Source: Ralstonia thomasii (GTDB taxonomy: Bacteria > Pseudomonadota > Gammaproteobacteria > Burkholderiales > Burkholderiaceae). From it: a stretch of DNA of 64,000 nt. This document shows positions 25,620 to 33,291 of this stretch, in pieces. The stretch lies in NCBI RefSeq assembly GCF_958405895.1, contig NZ_CATZAR010000004.1; one strand, written 5' to 3'. Position 1 is the stretch's first letter; each line of letters starts with the position of its first letter. The notes under the pieces were generated by a model. That model searched no databases and was not told where the DNA came from. It worked only from the letters and a program-made list of their open reading frames with translations. Position numbers and translations under genes: made by a program.

Positions 25620-26273
25620 ATGTTCACCGGAATCGTCGCCGCAGTTGGCCGTATTGAAACCGTCTCGCCGCTTGGCGACAACGCCGATGCCGGCGTGCGC
25701 TTGTCCATCGACGCCGGCGGCCTGCCGCTAGCCGACGTGGCCTTGGGCGATTCGATTGCCATCCAGGGCGCATGCATGACGGTCGTCGCCAAAACCGAGA
25801 CCCGCTTCGACGTGGATGTATCGCGCGAATCGCTGTCCAAGACGGTCGGACTGGAACGCCCCGGCGAGGTCAATCTGGAGAAGGCTCTGCGCTTGGCTGA
25901 CCACATCGGCGGGCACCTCGTATCCGGCCATGTGGACGGCCTGGGCACGGTCACATACTTCGCGCCGGTCAACGAATCGCACGAACTGCGCGTGCGGGCT
26001 CCGGTAGAGCTGGGCAAGTATCTGGCCTACAAGGGCTCCGTGGTGGTGAACGGCGTGTCGCTTACGGTCAATTCCGTCCGGGACGATGCCGACGGCTGCG
26101 AGTTCTCGATCAATCTGATCCCGCACACCGTGGCAGTCACCACGCTCAAGCACCTGAAGGCCGGCAGCCAGGTCAACCTGGAGATCGACCTGATCGCCCG
26201 CTACGTGGAGCGCATGCTCACCCACGCCGCTATTGGCCTGCCCGTGGGCACACAACCCCTGGCAGCCGTTTGA
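25620..26273 (+). CDS. ribE: riboflavin synthase (alpha chain)
   Basis: A 217-residue enzyme that dismutates two molecules of 6,7-dimethyl-8-ribityllumazine. It shows the internal duplication of two lumazine-binding barrels: M-F-T-G-I-V-A-A-V-G at the start with N-L-E-K-A-L-R, and the second copy with G-G-H-L-V-S-G-H-V-D-G near 98. The conserved M-F-T-G-I start fixes the ATG, 6 bp after ribD. The symbol follows usage in which the alpha chain is RibE (RibC in E. coli). Confidence 0.95.
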   Translation: MFTGIVAAVGRIETVSPLGDNADAGVRLSIDAGGLPLADVALGDSIAIQGACMTVVAKTETRFDVDVSRESLSKTVGLERPGEVNLEKALRLADHIGGHLVSGHVDGLGTVTYFAPVNESHELRVRAPVELGKYLAYKGSVVVNGVSLTVNSVRDDADGCEFSINLIPHTVAVTTLKHLKAGSQVNLEIDLIARYVERMLTHAAIGLPVGTQPLAAV

Positions 26274-26279
26274 ACCATT

Positions 26280-26299
26280 GGCCCCACTGGCTTGGGGCC
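26280..26299 (+). terminator. hairpin after ribE, possible weak terminator or attenuator
   Basis: GGCCCCA (26280-26286), 6-nt loop, TGGGGCC (26293-26299), starting 7 bp after the ribE stop. The following sequence is only mildly T-containing, so termination would be partial. A TACAAT hexamer at 26309-26314 could be a -10 for the downstream gene but has no good -35. Confidence 0.4.
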
Positions 26300-26400
26300 G
26301 CCTTGGCGTACAATAGCAGGCTTCCCATCTACGCAGTCGCACGGCCCCCGAAATCACCGATTGACGGGAGTTGACCGGCGGCGCGCACCCCTGCTACGCC

Positions 26401-27540
26401 ATGTCGATCGCCACAGTCGAAGAAATCATTGCCGAAATCCGCGCCGGCCGCATGGTCATCCTGGTCGACGAGGAAGACCGTGAGAACGAAGGCGACCTGA
26501 TCCTGGCGAGCGACTTTGTCACGCCGGAAGCCATCAACTTCATGGTCACGCACGCGCGTGGCCTGGTGTGCCTGACGCTCACCGAAGAGCACTGCGACCA
26601 GCTCGACCTGCCGATGATGGCAAGCCGCAACGGTACGCAGTTCGGCACCAATTTCACCGTATCGATCGAAGCGGCCGAAGGCGTGACCACTGGTATTTCC
26701 GCGGCCGACCGCGCACGCACCATTCAGGTGGCGGCCGCCAAGAACGCCAAACCGTCTGACCTGGTGAACCCGGGCCACATCTTCCCGCTGCGGGCCCAGA
26801 AGGGCGGCGTGCTGATGCGCGCCGGCCACACCGAAGCCGGTTGCGACCTGACCGCCATGGCGGGCCTGACACCCGCCGCCGTAATCTGCGAGATCCTGAA
26901 GGACGACGGCACCATGGCGCGCTTGCCGGACCTCGTGGAATTCGCCAAGAAACACGGCCTGAAGATCGGCACGATTGCCGACATGATCCAATACCGCAGC
27001 CGCACCGAGAGCATCGTCGAGCGCGTCGGCGAGCGCACGATGGAGACGCAGTTCGGCACGTTCCACGCCGTCGCCTTCCGCGATCGGGCGGCCGGCCGCG
27101 CCCATCTGGCGCTGGTCAAGGGCACGCCGACGCCGGACACCGAAACGCTGGTGCGCGTACATGAACCCCTCTCGGTGCTGGACCTGCTCGAGTGCCAGCG
27201 CACGACGCACTCGTGGAGCGTGCCCGCTGCCCTGCGTGCCATCCAGGCTGCCCCGACCGGCGTGGTCGTGCTGCTCAATTGCGGCGATTCGGCGGACCGG
27301 CTGTTCACGCAGTTCTCCGCGCTGGACGCGCCGCATGAGCGCCCGCGTACGAAACCCGATCCGCGCATCTACGGCATCGGCGCGCAAATCCTCAAGGACG
27401 TGGGTGTGGGCAAAATGCGTGTGCTGGCCTCGCCGCTCAAACTGCCGAGCATGGTCGGCTACGATCTGGAGGTGACGGCGTACCAGTCGATGGCAGATGC
27501 ACCCGACGTCACTTCCTCTGCATCCACCGCGACACACTGA
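26401..27540 (+). CDS. ribBX: 3,4-dihydroxy-2-butanone 4-phosphate synthase fused to a zinc-less GTP cyclohydrolase II-like domain (RibBX)
   Basis: A 379-residue two-domain protein. The N-terminal DHBP synthase looks intact: acidic loop D-E-E-D-R-E-N-E-G-D at 23-32 and R-A-G-H-T-E-A near 140. The C-terminal domain aligns with GTP cyclohydrolase II, but the region that normally holds three zinc cysteines (E-C-x-T-G-D-x-x-x-S-x-R-C-D-C) reads V-H-E-P-L-S-V-L-D-L-L-E-C-Q-R-T-T. The zinc site is therefore absent and GTP cyclohydrolase activity is unlikely; a separate ribA elsewhere is expected. Such proteins are known as RibBX in proteobacteria. Start MSIATVEEII is the usual one. Confidence 0.9.
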   Translation: MSIATVEEIIAEIRAGRMVILVDEEDRENEGDLILASDFVTPEAINFMVTHARGLVCLTLTEEHCDQLDLPMMASRNGTQFGTNFTVSIEAAEGVTTGISAADRARTIQVAAAKNAKPSDLVNPGHIFPLRAQKGGVLMRAGHTEAGCDLTAMAGLTPAAVICEILKDDGTMARLPDLVEFAKKHGLKIGTIADMIQYRSRTESIVERVGERTMETQFGTFHAVAFRDRAAGRAHLALVKGTPTPDTETLVRVHEPLSVLDLLECQRTTHSWSVPAALRAIQAAPTGVVVLLNCGDSADRLFTQFSALDAPHERPRTKPDPRIYGIGAQILKDVGVGKMRVLASPLKLPSMVGYDLEVTAYQSMADAPDVTSSASTATH

Positions 27541-27546
27541 TTTTCC

Positions 27547-27582
27547 CGCGGCAGCCGAGACTGCCGCGCCGGCTTTCTTCTT
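27547..27582 (+). terminator. terminator/attenuator between ribBX and ribH
   Basis: CGCGGCAG (27547-27554), loop CCGAGA, CTGCCGCG (27561-27568), followed by a pyrimidine-rich tail CTTTCTTCTTCT. The 81-bp gap here is longer than other gaps in the cluster, so the hairpin may reduce read-through to ribH-nusB. Confidence 0.55.
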
Positions 27583-27621
27583 CTGACGTTGCCCGACCGG
27601 CAACCTTAACTGGAATACACC

Positions 27622-28122
27622 ATGGACCACGGCTTCTACCCGACCAATCTCAACGGCGAAGGCCTGCGCATCGGCATCGTCCAGGCGCGTTTCAACGAGC
27701 CCGTGTGCGAAGCACTGCGAGAAGCTTGCGTCGCTGAACTCGAACAACTCGGCGTGGCCGGCGAAGACGTGCTGCTCGTGACTGTGCCGGGTGCGCTGGA
27801 AGTCCCGCTGGCGCTGCAGAAGATGGCCGAGTCGGGCCAGTTCGACGCGCTGATCGCGCTGGGCGCAGTCATCCGCGGCGAGACGTACCACTTCGAACTG
27901 GTGTCCAACGAATCGGGCGCCGGCATCACGCGCGTGGGCCTGGACTTCAACATCGCCATCGCCAACGGCATCCTGACCACCGACACAGACGCACAGGCCC
28001 ACGCCCGCACCCGCGAAAAAGGTCGCGACTGCGCCCGCACCGCCGTCGAAATGGCCAACCTGACCAACGACCTCGACGGTCTGCAGGATCACGGCCAGGA
28101 CGACGACGGCGAGAATGAATAA
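27622..28122 (+). CDS. ribH: 6,7-dimethyl-8-ribityllumazine synthase
   Basis: A 166-residue lumazine synthase that joins 3,4-dihydroxy-2-butanone 4-phosphate with the ribitylaminopyrimidine. Signatures: V-Q-A-R-F-N, P-G-A-L-E-V-P, G-A-V-I-R-G-E-T-Y-H-F-E with the catalytic His, and N-G-I-L-T-T-D-T near 120. The acidic Asp/Glu tail after residue 150 is long but not unusual. nusB follows 27 bp later. Confidence 0.96.
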   Translation: MDHGFYPTNLNGEGLRIGIVQARFNEPVCEALREACVAELEQLGVAGEDVLLVTVPGALEVPLALQKMAESGQFDALIALGAVIRGETYHFELVSNESGAGITRVGLDFNIAIANGILTTDTDAQAHARTREKGRDCARTAVEMANLTNDLDGLQDHGQDDDGENE

Positions 28123-28149
28123 GCGCTTCCTCGCGCAAAGGCTTTTCCC

Positions 28150-28617
28150 ATGACGCAAGACAATTCCCAAGCCAAGGCCAAAGCGCCCGCCAAGAGCGCG
28201 CGCCGCCGTGCGCGCGAACTGGCGCTGCAGGGTCTGTATCAATGGCTGCTCAATCGCAACGACCCGGGCGTGGTCGAGGCGCATCTGCAGGACGCGCAAG
28301 GCTTCAACAAGGCCGACCGCGCGCACTTCGACGCGCTGCTGCACGGTGCGATCCGCGAAGAAACCACGCTGACCGAGGCGTTCACGCCGTACCTGGATCG
28401 CCCGGTTGCCGAGCTGTCGCCGGTCGAGCGTGCCGCCCTGCTGGTCGGCGCGTACGAGTTGGTGCACTGCGTGGACATCCCGTACAAGGTCGTGATCAAC
28501 GAAGCGGTTGAACTGACCAAGACCTTCGGCGGCGTGGAAGGCTACAAGTACGTCAACGGCGTGCTGGACAAGCTGGCTACGCAAGTGCGCGCTGTCGAGG
28601 TCGCTGCCCGCCGGTAA
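28150..28617 (+). CDS. nusB: transcription antitermination factor NusB
   Basis: A 155-residue RNA-binding factor that with NusE (S10) binds boxA of rRNA operons. Family features: R-R-A-R-E-L-A-L-Q-G-L-Y-Q-W in the first helix, R-P-V-A-E-L-S-P-V-E-R-A-A-L-L, and I-P-Y-K-V-V-I-N-E-A-V-E-L-T-K-T-F-G near the end. The linkage ribH-nusB is widespread in proteobacteria. Confidence 0.96.
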   Translation: MTQDNSQAKAKAPAKSARRRARELALQGLYQWLLNRNDPGVVEAHLQDAQGFNKADRAHFDALLHGAIREETTLTEAFTPYLDRPVAELSPVERAALLVGAYELVHCVDIPYKVVINEAVELTKTFGGVEGYKYVNGVLDKLATQVRAVEVAARR

Positions 28618-28661
28618 TTCGGCGTCTGCTGTTCGCTTTACCTTTTTCGCTTCGCTTCAAG

Positions 28662-29846
28662 ATGGACGCCCACCGCCTAAACACAGCCGCCCGGCTGGCC
28701 AATATCCGCGCCTTTCACGTGATGGAACTGGCCAAGCAGGCCCGCGAGCTGGAACTGGCGGGGCGCAGTATCATCCACATGGGCATCGGCGAGCCGGATT
28801 TCACCGCCGCCGAGCCCGTCGTGCAAGCGGCCGCCGACGCCATGCGGCGCGGCGTCACGCAGTACACCGGGGCCCTGGGCATCCGCTCGCTGCGCCAGGC
28901 CATCGCCCGCTACTACCACACCGTCTACGGCCTAGACATCGCGCCCGAGCGCATCATCGTGACGGCGGGCGCGTCGGCAGCGTTGCTGCTGGCGTGTGCG
29001 GTGCTGGTGGAGATTGGCGGCGAAGTCCTGATGCCCGATCCAAGCTATCCGTGCAACCGTCACTTCGTGGCCGCCTTCAATGGCGAGGCGAAGCTGGTGC
29101 CGTCGGGGCCGGAAGAACGCTTTCAGTTGACTGCCGCGCAGGTCGAAACCCACTGGGGCGAGCGCACGCAGGGTGTGCTGCTGGCCTCCCCTTCCAACCC
29201 GACGGGCACGTCGATCCTGCCGGATGAGCTGCAGCGTATTGTGCAGGCGGTACGTGCACGAGGCGGATTCTCGATCGTCGATGAGATCTACCAAGGTTTG
29301 TCATACGATCAGGCCCCGGTCTCCGCACTGTCGTTCGGCGACGATGTCGTCACGATCAACAGCTTTTCCAAGTATTTCAACATGACCGGCTGGCGGCTCG
29401 GCTGGCTGGTGGCACCCGCCGAACTGGTGCCGGAGTTCGAGAAGGTCGCGCAGAACCTGTTCATCTGCGCGTCGGCGGTGGCGCAATATGCGGCGCTCGC
29501 CTGCTTTGCGCCGGAAGCGTTGGCGATCTACGAAGAGCGCAAGGCCGAATTCCGCCGCCGACGTGATTTCATCGTGCCAGCGCTGGAGTCGCTCGGCTTC
29601 AAGGTACCGGTCAAGCCGGACGGGGCGTTCTATGTCTACGCCGATTGCCGCGGCGTAAACCACCCGCACGCCGCCAATGCCGACGCCCTCACCCAGTCGA
29701 TGCTGCATGACGCTGGCGTAGTGCTGGTGCCGGGGCTCGATTTTGGTCCACACACGGCGCAGCACTACATCCGGCTGTCGTACGCCACGTCGATGGCGCA
29801 TCTGGAAGAAGCGGTCGCTAGGCTCGGCAAGCTATTCAGCCGGTAA
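28662..29846 (+). CDS. class I/II pyridoxal-phosphate aminotransferase
   Basis: A 394-residue fold-type I aminotransferase of the aspartate/aromatic group. The PLP lysine is Lys237 in N-S-F-S-K-Y-F-N-M-T-G-W-R-L-G-W. Other signatures are N-P-T-G-T (substrate Asn), D-E-I-Y-Q-G-L and the C-terminal Y-I-R-L-S-Y-A. The substrate cannot be fixed from sequence. The gene lies 44 bp after nusB on the same strand and ends at a strong bidirectional terminator. Confidence 0.88.
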   Translation: MDAHRLNTAARLANIRAFHVMELAKQARELELAGRSIIHMGIGEPDFTAAEPVVQAAADAMRRGVTQYTGALGIRSLRQAIARYYHTVYGLDIAPERIIVTAGASAALLLACAVLVEIGGEVLMPDPSYPCNRHFVAAFNGEAKLVPSGPEERFQLTAAQVETHWGERTQGVLLASPSNPTGTSILPDELQRIVQAVRARGGFSIVDEIYQGLSYDQAPVSALSFGDDVVTINSFSKYFNMTGWRLGWLVAPAELVPEFEKVAQNLFICASAVAQYAALACFAPEALAIYEERKAEFRRRRDFIVPALESLGFKVPVKPDGAFYVYADCRGVNHPHAANADALTQSMLHDAGVVLVPGLDFGPHTAQHYIRLSYATSMAHLEEAVARLGKLFSR

Positions 29847-29872
29847 AACACTCTACGCGTCGCCCAAACAGA

Positions 29873-29898
29873 AAAGGCCGTCCCGAAGGACGGCCTTT
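29873..29898. terminator. bidirectional rho-independent terminator
   Basis: AAAGGCCGTCC (29873-29883), loop CGAA, GGACGGCCTTT (29888-29898): an 11-bp perfect stem with A and T runs at its ends. It lies between the convergent aminotransferase and lytic transglycosylase genes and can serve both. Confidence 0.9.
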
Positions 29899-29925
29899 CC
29901 TATATAGCGCAGCGAATCGGGCCAA

Positions 29926-31113
29926 TCAGGCTTGGCCCTGCGACTTATTGTCCAGACGTGCCTCTTCCTGTTGACCAGCCGCCGGTTGCTTGTCGGACGG
30001 CTTGGTGGCTTGCGTCTTCGCATCGGCTTGCGTCACAGGCGTTGCCGTCGCGACCGGCTTCACCGGTTCGCGCTCAGACGCCACCGTCATGGGCGAACGA
30101 TGCCCAGTGGCCACCATGCGCAGGCGCGACCGCTCTTGCAGCACCTTGCCGCCGTAGCCGCCGTCGCCTTGCGTGACCGCCCCGACATACAGCTTCAGGC
30201 CGCCTTCGATCGAACCTGCACGCGCGATGCAATCCTTCAGCACCAGCGCACCGACCTTGATGTTGGCATACGGATTGAGCGCAGCACCAACGCCGCCCAT
30301 CACTTCGTACTTGTCCTGGTGGACCTTGGTCATGACCTGCATCAGACCCTGCGCACCCATACCGCTTTCGGCGAACGGGTTGAAACTGGACTCGATGGCC
30401 ATCACGCCCAGGATGAGCAGCGGATCCAGGCCGACTTCCTTGCCGGTCTGATAGGCCGCCTTCACCAACTGGCCAGTGGCAGTGGCCGCCACGCGGTACT
30501 TGCGGGCGATGTATTCGGCCACGGCAGCCTGCTCTCGCGGGGTACCGGCGGTTGCCGACTCACGCGCGTCACGGACGACTTGCGTGTTCGGAATCTGCGC
30601 AGCCAACTCGGCCACGGACGGCACCTTCGAAAGCGTGTCCCAACCTGCGGCCGCGACCGTGCCACCCTGCGCCGCAGCAGGCGCTACAGCTTGAGCGGCA
30701 CCCGTACCGGCGGACGGCGCCGTCGGTGCGAAAGCAACCGGCTGCACGCCAGCCGCAATCGCGGGCGACGGATTGGCCGAGGCGACACTGGTGTCGACAC
30801 CCGGCGTGAAATGCAGCACGCGTTGAGCGACCGTGGCGCGCCACTCGCTGTTGAGCGAGAGCGCAACTGCGGCGGCCACCGCCAGCAAGCCGATGCTATT
30901 AAGCACGACATGCCCGCTGCGGAACACCAGCAGTACGCCAGGATGCAACTCATTGCGGGACGCGGCGGCGCCCCCTGCGTTCAACTCCATGCGCAGCTTA
31001 CGAGGCAGCGCAACTTGACCAGCACGCGCGAGGCGGCGGCCAACCGGGGCTACGAGCCGGCGTTGCAGCGCCGATCCGATCCCGGAAGAATGAAGGGTTT
31101 TCCAACCGTTCAT
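29926..31113 (-). CDS. membrane-anchored lytic transglycosylase (SLT domain)
   Basis: A 395-residue protein. About 67 cytoplasmic residues are followed by one membrane helix (about 68-87, N-S-I-G-L-L-A-V-A-A-A-V-A-L), a flexible Ala/Pro linker, and an SLT-type transglycosylase domain at about 205-335. The catalytic Glu241 is in M-A-I-E-S-S-F-N-P-F-A-E-S, followed by G-M-G-A-Q-G-L-M-Q-V. The last 60 residues are low-complexity Ala/Thr/Lys/Gln. It should cleave peptidoglycan in the periplasm from an inner-membrane anchor. The long cytoplasmic N terminus is unusual; internal Met codons leave the start somewhat open. Confidence 0.85.
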   Translation of the reverse strand: MNGWKTLHSSGIGSALQRRLVAPVGRRLARAGQVALPRKLRMELNAGGAAASRNELHPGVLLVFRSGHVVLNSIGLLAVAAAVALSLNSEWRATVAQRVLHFTPGVDTSVASANPSPAIAAGVQPVAFAPTAPSAGTGAAQAVAPAAAQGGTVAAAGWDTLSKVPSVAELAAQIPNTQVVRDARESATAGTPREQAAVAEYIARKYRVAATATGQLVKAAYQTGKEVGLDPLLILGVMAIESSFNPFAESGMGAQGLMQVMTKVHQDKYEVMGGVGAALNPYANIKVGALVLKDCIARAGSIEGGLKLYVGAVTQGDGGYGGKVLQERSRLRMVATGHRSPMTVASEREPVKPVATATPVTQADAKTQATKPSDKQPAAGQQEEARLDNKSQGQA

Positions 31114-31650
31114 ACTTACCTCCGTCCGCTGCGCAGATCCGGTAGACGCCTTTCTTTTGCCTGGCGCCGTGCGTTTCGAATCGCAACGGTTTTTAGTAAG
31201 GATGCCGCGCTGTTGCAGTCAGCCGGCATCTGTTGGGGGCACTCCCCTAGTGCCCAGAGAAATGCGGGCCGTGTCCTTGGGGAGGTCACGTCCCGCAGCG
31301 ATGCTGATGTGCTCTGGTGTCGCCCCTCATACGTTTGAGAACGGGGCGTAGGCATTAGCCGAAAACATGTTGCGTTGCAACAATTACCAGATCGGATTGG
31401 ATTGTAGGAAGCGCGTTATGCCAAGTCAATCATAAAGAAGTAAGTTTTCATATCCAAAAGTTATGATAAAGCTCCCGTTGTTGGGACTGGCTGACCTGCG
31501 ATGCGTTCTGTCATCAGGGGGTCATGGGGTTTTGGCCGTACAATCGCGGCCACCCTGCCTACACCAAAAAAATGTCGCCCGGACGACTATTCGGGGGACA
31601 GCCCCTCCGCGTGATAGGCGATCTACCTTACCTTTGGTTACAAAATCTCC
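31114..31650. other. 537-bp divergent intergenic region between the lytic transglycosylase and ubiD
   Basis: No convincing gene. AT-rich around 31360-31470. It contains an inverted repeat TGTTGC-GTT-GCAACA (31368-31382), a spaced repeat CGCCCC/GGGGCG (31321-31348), and a TACAAT hexamer at 31539-31544 about 107 bp before ubiD that may be a -10 but has no clear -35. Promoters for both flanking genes must lie here. Confidence 0.5.
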
Positions 31651-33162
31651 ATGCAATACAGGGACTTACGTGACTTTCTCGCCCAACTCGAACGCACGGG
31701 CGAACTGCGCCGCGTGCACCAGCCGGTATCGCCGCGCCTGGAAATGACCGAAGTCTGTGACCGCCTGCTGCGCTCCGAAGGCCCGGCGGTAGTCTTCGCG
31801 CAGCCGGTGGACGGCGCACAGAAGTACGACATGCCGGTGCTGGCTAACCTGTTTGGCACCACACGTCGCGTGGCGCTGGGCATGGGCGCGGAGTCGCTCG
31901 ATGAACTGCGGGACATCGGTCGCCTGCTCTCGGCGTTGAAAGAGCCTGAACCGCCGCGCGGCCTGCGTGAAGCCGGCAAGCTGTGGACGATGGCCAAGGC
32001 CGTGTGGGATATGGCGCCACGCAAGGTGTCGTCGCCGGCGTGCCAGGAGATCGTGTGGGAAGGGAATGACGTCGACCTCTCGCGCATTCCCGTACAGACG
32101 TGCTGGCCCGGCGATGCGGCTCCGCTCGTCACCTGGGGGCTGGTCATCACGCGCGGGCCGCATAAGAAACGGCAGAATCTGGGCATCTACCGGCAGCAGG
32201 TCATCAATCGCAACCAGGTCATCATGCGCTGGCTGGCGCACCGCGGCGGCGCGCTGGATTTCCGCGAGCACGCCATCGCCAATCCCGGCCAGCCGTTTCC
32301 GATCGCGGTGGCACTGGGCGCGGATCCGGCCACCATTCTCGGCGCGGTGACGCCGGTGCCGGATACGTTATCTGAGTACCAGTTTGCGGGGCTGCTGCGC
32401 GGCAGCCGGACTGAGCTTGCGACATGCCTGACGCCTTCGCTGGCGCAGGCGCAACTGCAAGTGCCGGCCGGCGCCGAAATCATCCTCGAAGGCCATATCC
32501 AGCCGGATCCGACGCACCCGAGCGGCTATCAACACGCGCTGGAAGGCCCCTTCGGCGATCACACAGGCTATTACAACGAGCAGGACTGGTTTCCCGTGTT
32601 CACGGTCGAGCGCATCACGATGCGCCGCGACCCGATCTATCACTCTACGTACACAGGCAAGCCGCCCGATGAGCCGGCCGTGCTCGGCGTGGCGCTCAAT
32701 GAAGTGTTCGTGCCGCTGCTGCAGAAGCAGTTTCCGGAGATTGCCGATTTCTATCTGCCGCCCGAGGGCTGCAGCTATCGCATGGCGCTGGTCAGCATGA
32801 AGAAGCAATACGCCGGCCACGCCAAGCGCGTGATGTTCGGCGTGTGGAGCTTCCTGCGGCAGTTCATGTATACGAAGTTCATCGTCGTGGTGGACGACGA
32901 CGTGAACCTGCGCGACTGGAAGGAAGTGATCTGGGCGATCACCACTCGCGTGGATCCGGCGCGCGACACGGTCATGGTCGAAAACACGCCGATCGATTAC
33001 CTCGATTTTGCGTCCCCGGTGTCGGGCCTGGGCTCCAAGATGGGCATCGATGCCACCAACAAATGGCCCGGCGAAACCACGCGCGAATGGGGCCAGCCCA
33101 TCGTCATGGATACCGCTGTCAAGGCCAAGGTCGACGCCATGTGGGACACGCTCTTCCAATAA
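31651..33162 (+). CDS. ubiD: 4-hydroxy-3-polyprenylbenzoate decarboxylase UbiD
   Basis: A 503-residue prenylated-FMN-dependent decarboxylase of ubiquinone synthesis. Start M-Q-Y-R-D-L-R-D-F-L-A-Q-L-E-R matches the family. Conserved segments include I-Y-R-Q-Q-V-I-N-R-N, E-G-P-F-G-D-H-T-G-Y-Y, and E-P-A-V-L-G-V-A-L-N-E, with S-G-L-G-S-K-M-G-I-D near the C terminus. No ubiX (prenyl-FMN synthase) is nearby, so it must be elsewhere. Confidence 0.95.
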   Translation: MQYRDLRDFLAQLERTGELRRVHQPVSPRLEMTEVCDRLLRSEGPAVVFAQPVDGAQKYDMPVLANLFGTTRRVALGMGAESLDELRDIGRLLSALKEPEPPRGLREAGKLWTMAKAVWDMAPRKVSSPACQEIVWEGNDVDLSRIPVQTCWPGDAAPLVTWGLVITRGPHKKRQNLGIYRQQVINRNQVIMRWLAHRGGALDFREHAIANPGQPFPIAVALGADPATILGAVTPVPDTLSEYQFAGLLRGSRTELATCLTPSLAQAQLQVPAGAEIILEGHIQPDPTHPSGYQHALEGPFGDHTGYYNEQDWFPVFTVERITMRRDPIYHSTYTGKPPDEPAVLGVALNEVFVPLLQKQFPEIADFYLPPEGCSYRMALVSMKKQYAGHAKRVMFGVWSFLRQFMYTKFIVVVDDDVNLRDWKEVIWAITTRVDPARDTVMVENTPIDYLDFASPVSGLGSKMGIDATNKWPGETTREWGQPIVMDTAVKAKVDAMWDTLFQ

Positions 33163-33191
33163 CCACAAGGCTCGGCGGCCTGGCCTGCGAG

Positions 33192-33205
33192 CGAACGATC
33201 GTTCG
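33192..33205. promoter_or_regulatory. 14-bp palindrome upstream of gabD, candidate TetR-type operator
   Basis: Perfect palindrome CGAACGATCGTTCG, 87 bp before the gabD start and 29 bp after the ubiD stop. Size and symmetry fit a TetR- or similar HTH dimer. A related core CGATCGTT recurs at 36941-36948 after the acetoacetyl-CoA synthetase gene. The regulator is unknown. Confidence 0.5.
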
Positions 33206-33241
33206 GTTATTCTTAGCGAGTTAAGCGACTGCTGCATCTAA

Positions 33242-33275
33242 AAGGCGGGCCCTCTTTGTCTACTGGGCCCGCCTT
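33242..33275 (+). terminator. strong hairpin between ubiD and gabD
   Basis: An 11-bp perfect stem AAGGCGGGCCC / GGGCCCGCCTT (33242-33252 with 33265-33275), loop of 12. The T run after it is poor. It ends only 16 bp before the chosen gabD start and close to its Shine-Dalgarno, so it may both end ubiD transcripts and influence gabD translation. Confidence 0.6.
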
Positions 33276-33291
33276 CCTTATGGAGAACGCC

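Noticed and set aside
26274..26400. Possible FMN riboswitch before ribBX
   Set aside because: The interval is only 127 bp and shows none of the conserved RFN-element segments; the region before ribH is likewise too short.
26329..28584. Long open frame antisense to ribBX, ribH and nusB
   Set aside because: Shadow of strongly supported genes on the plus strand; no domain features and no ribosome site.
31368..31382. Inverted repeat TGTTGC-GTT-GCAACA as an operator or origin element
   Set aside because: Short arms, single copy, no linked regulator; listed only within the intergenic description.
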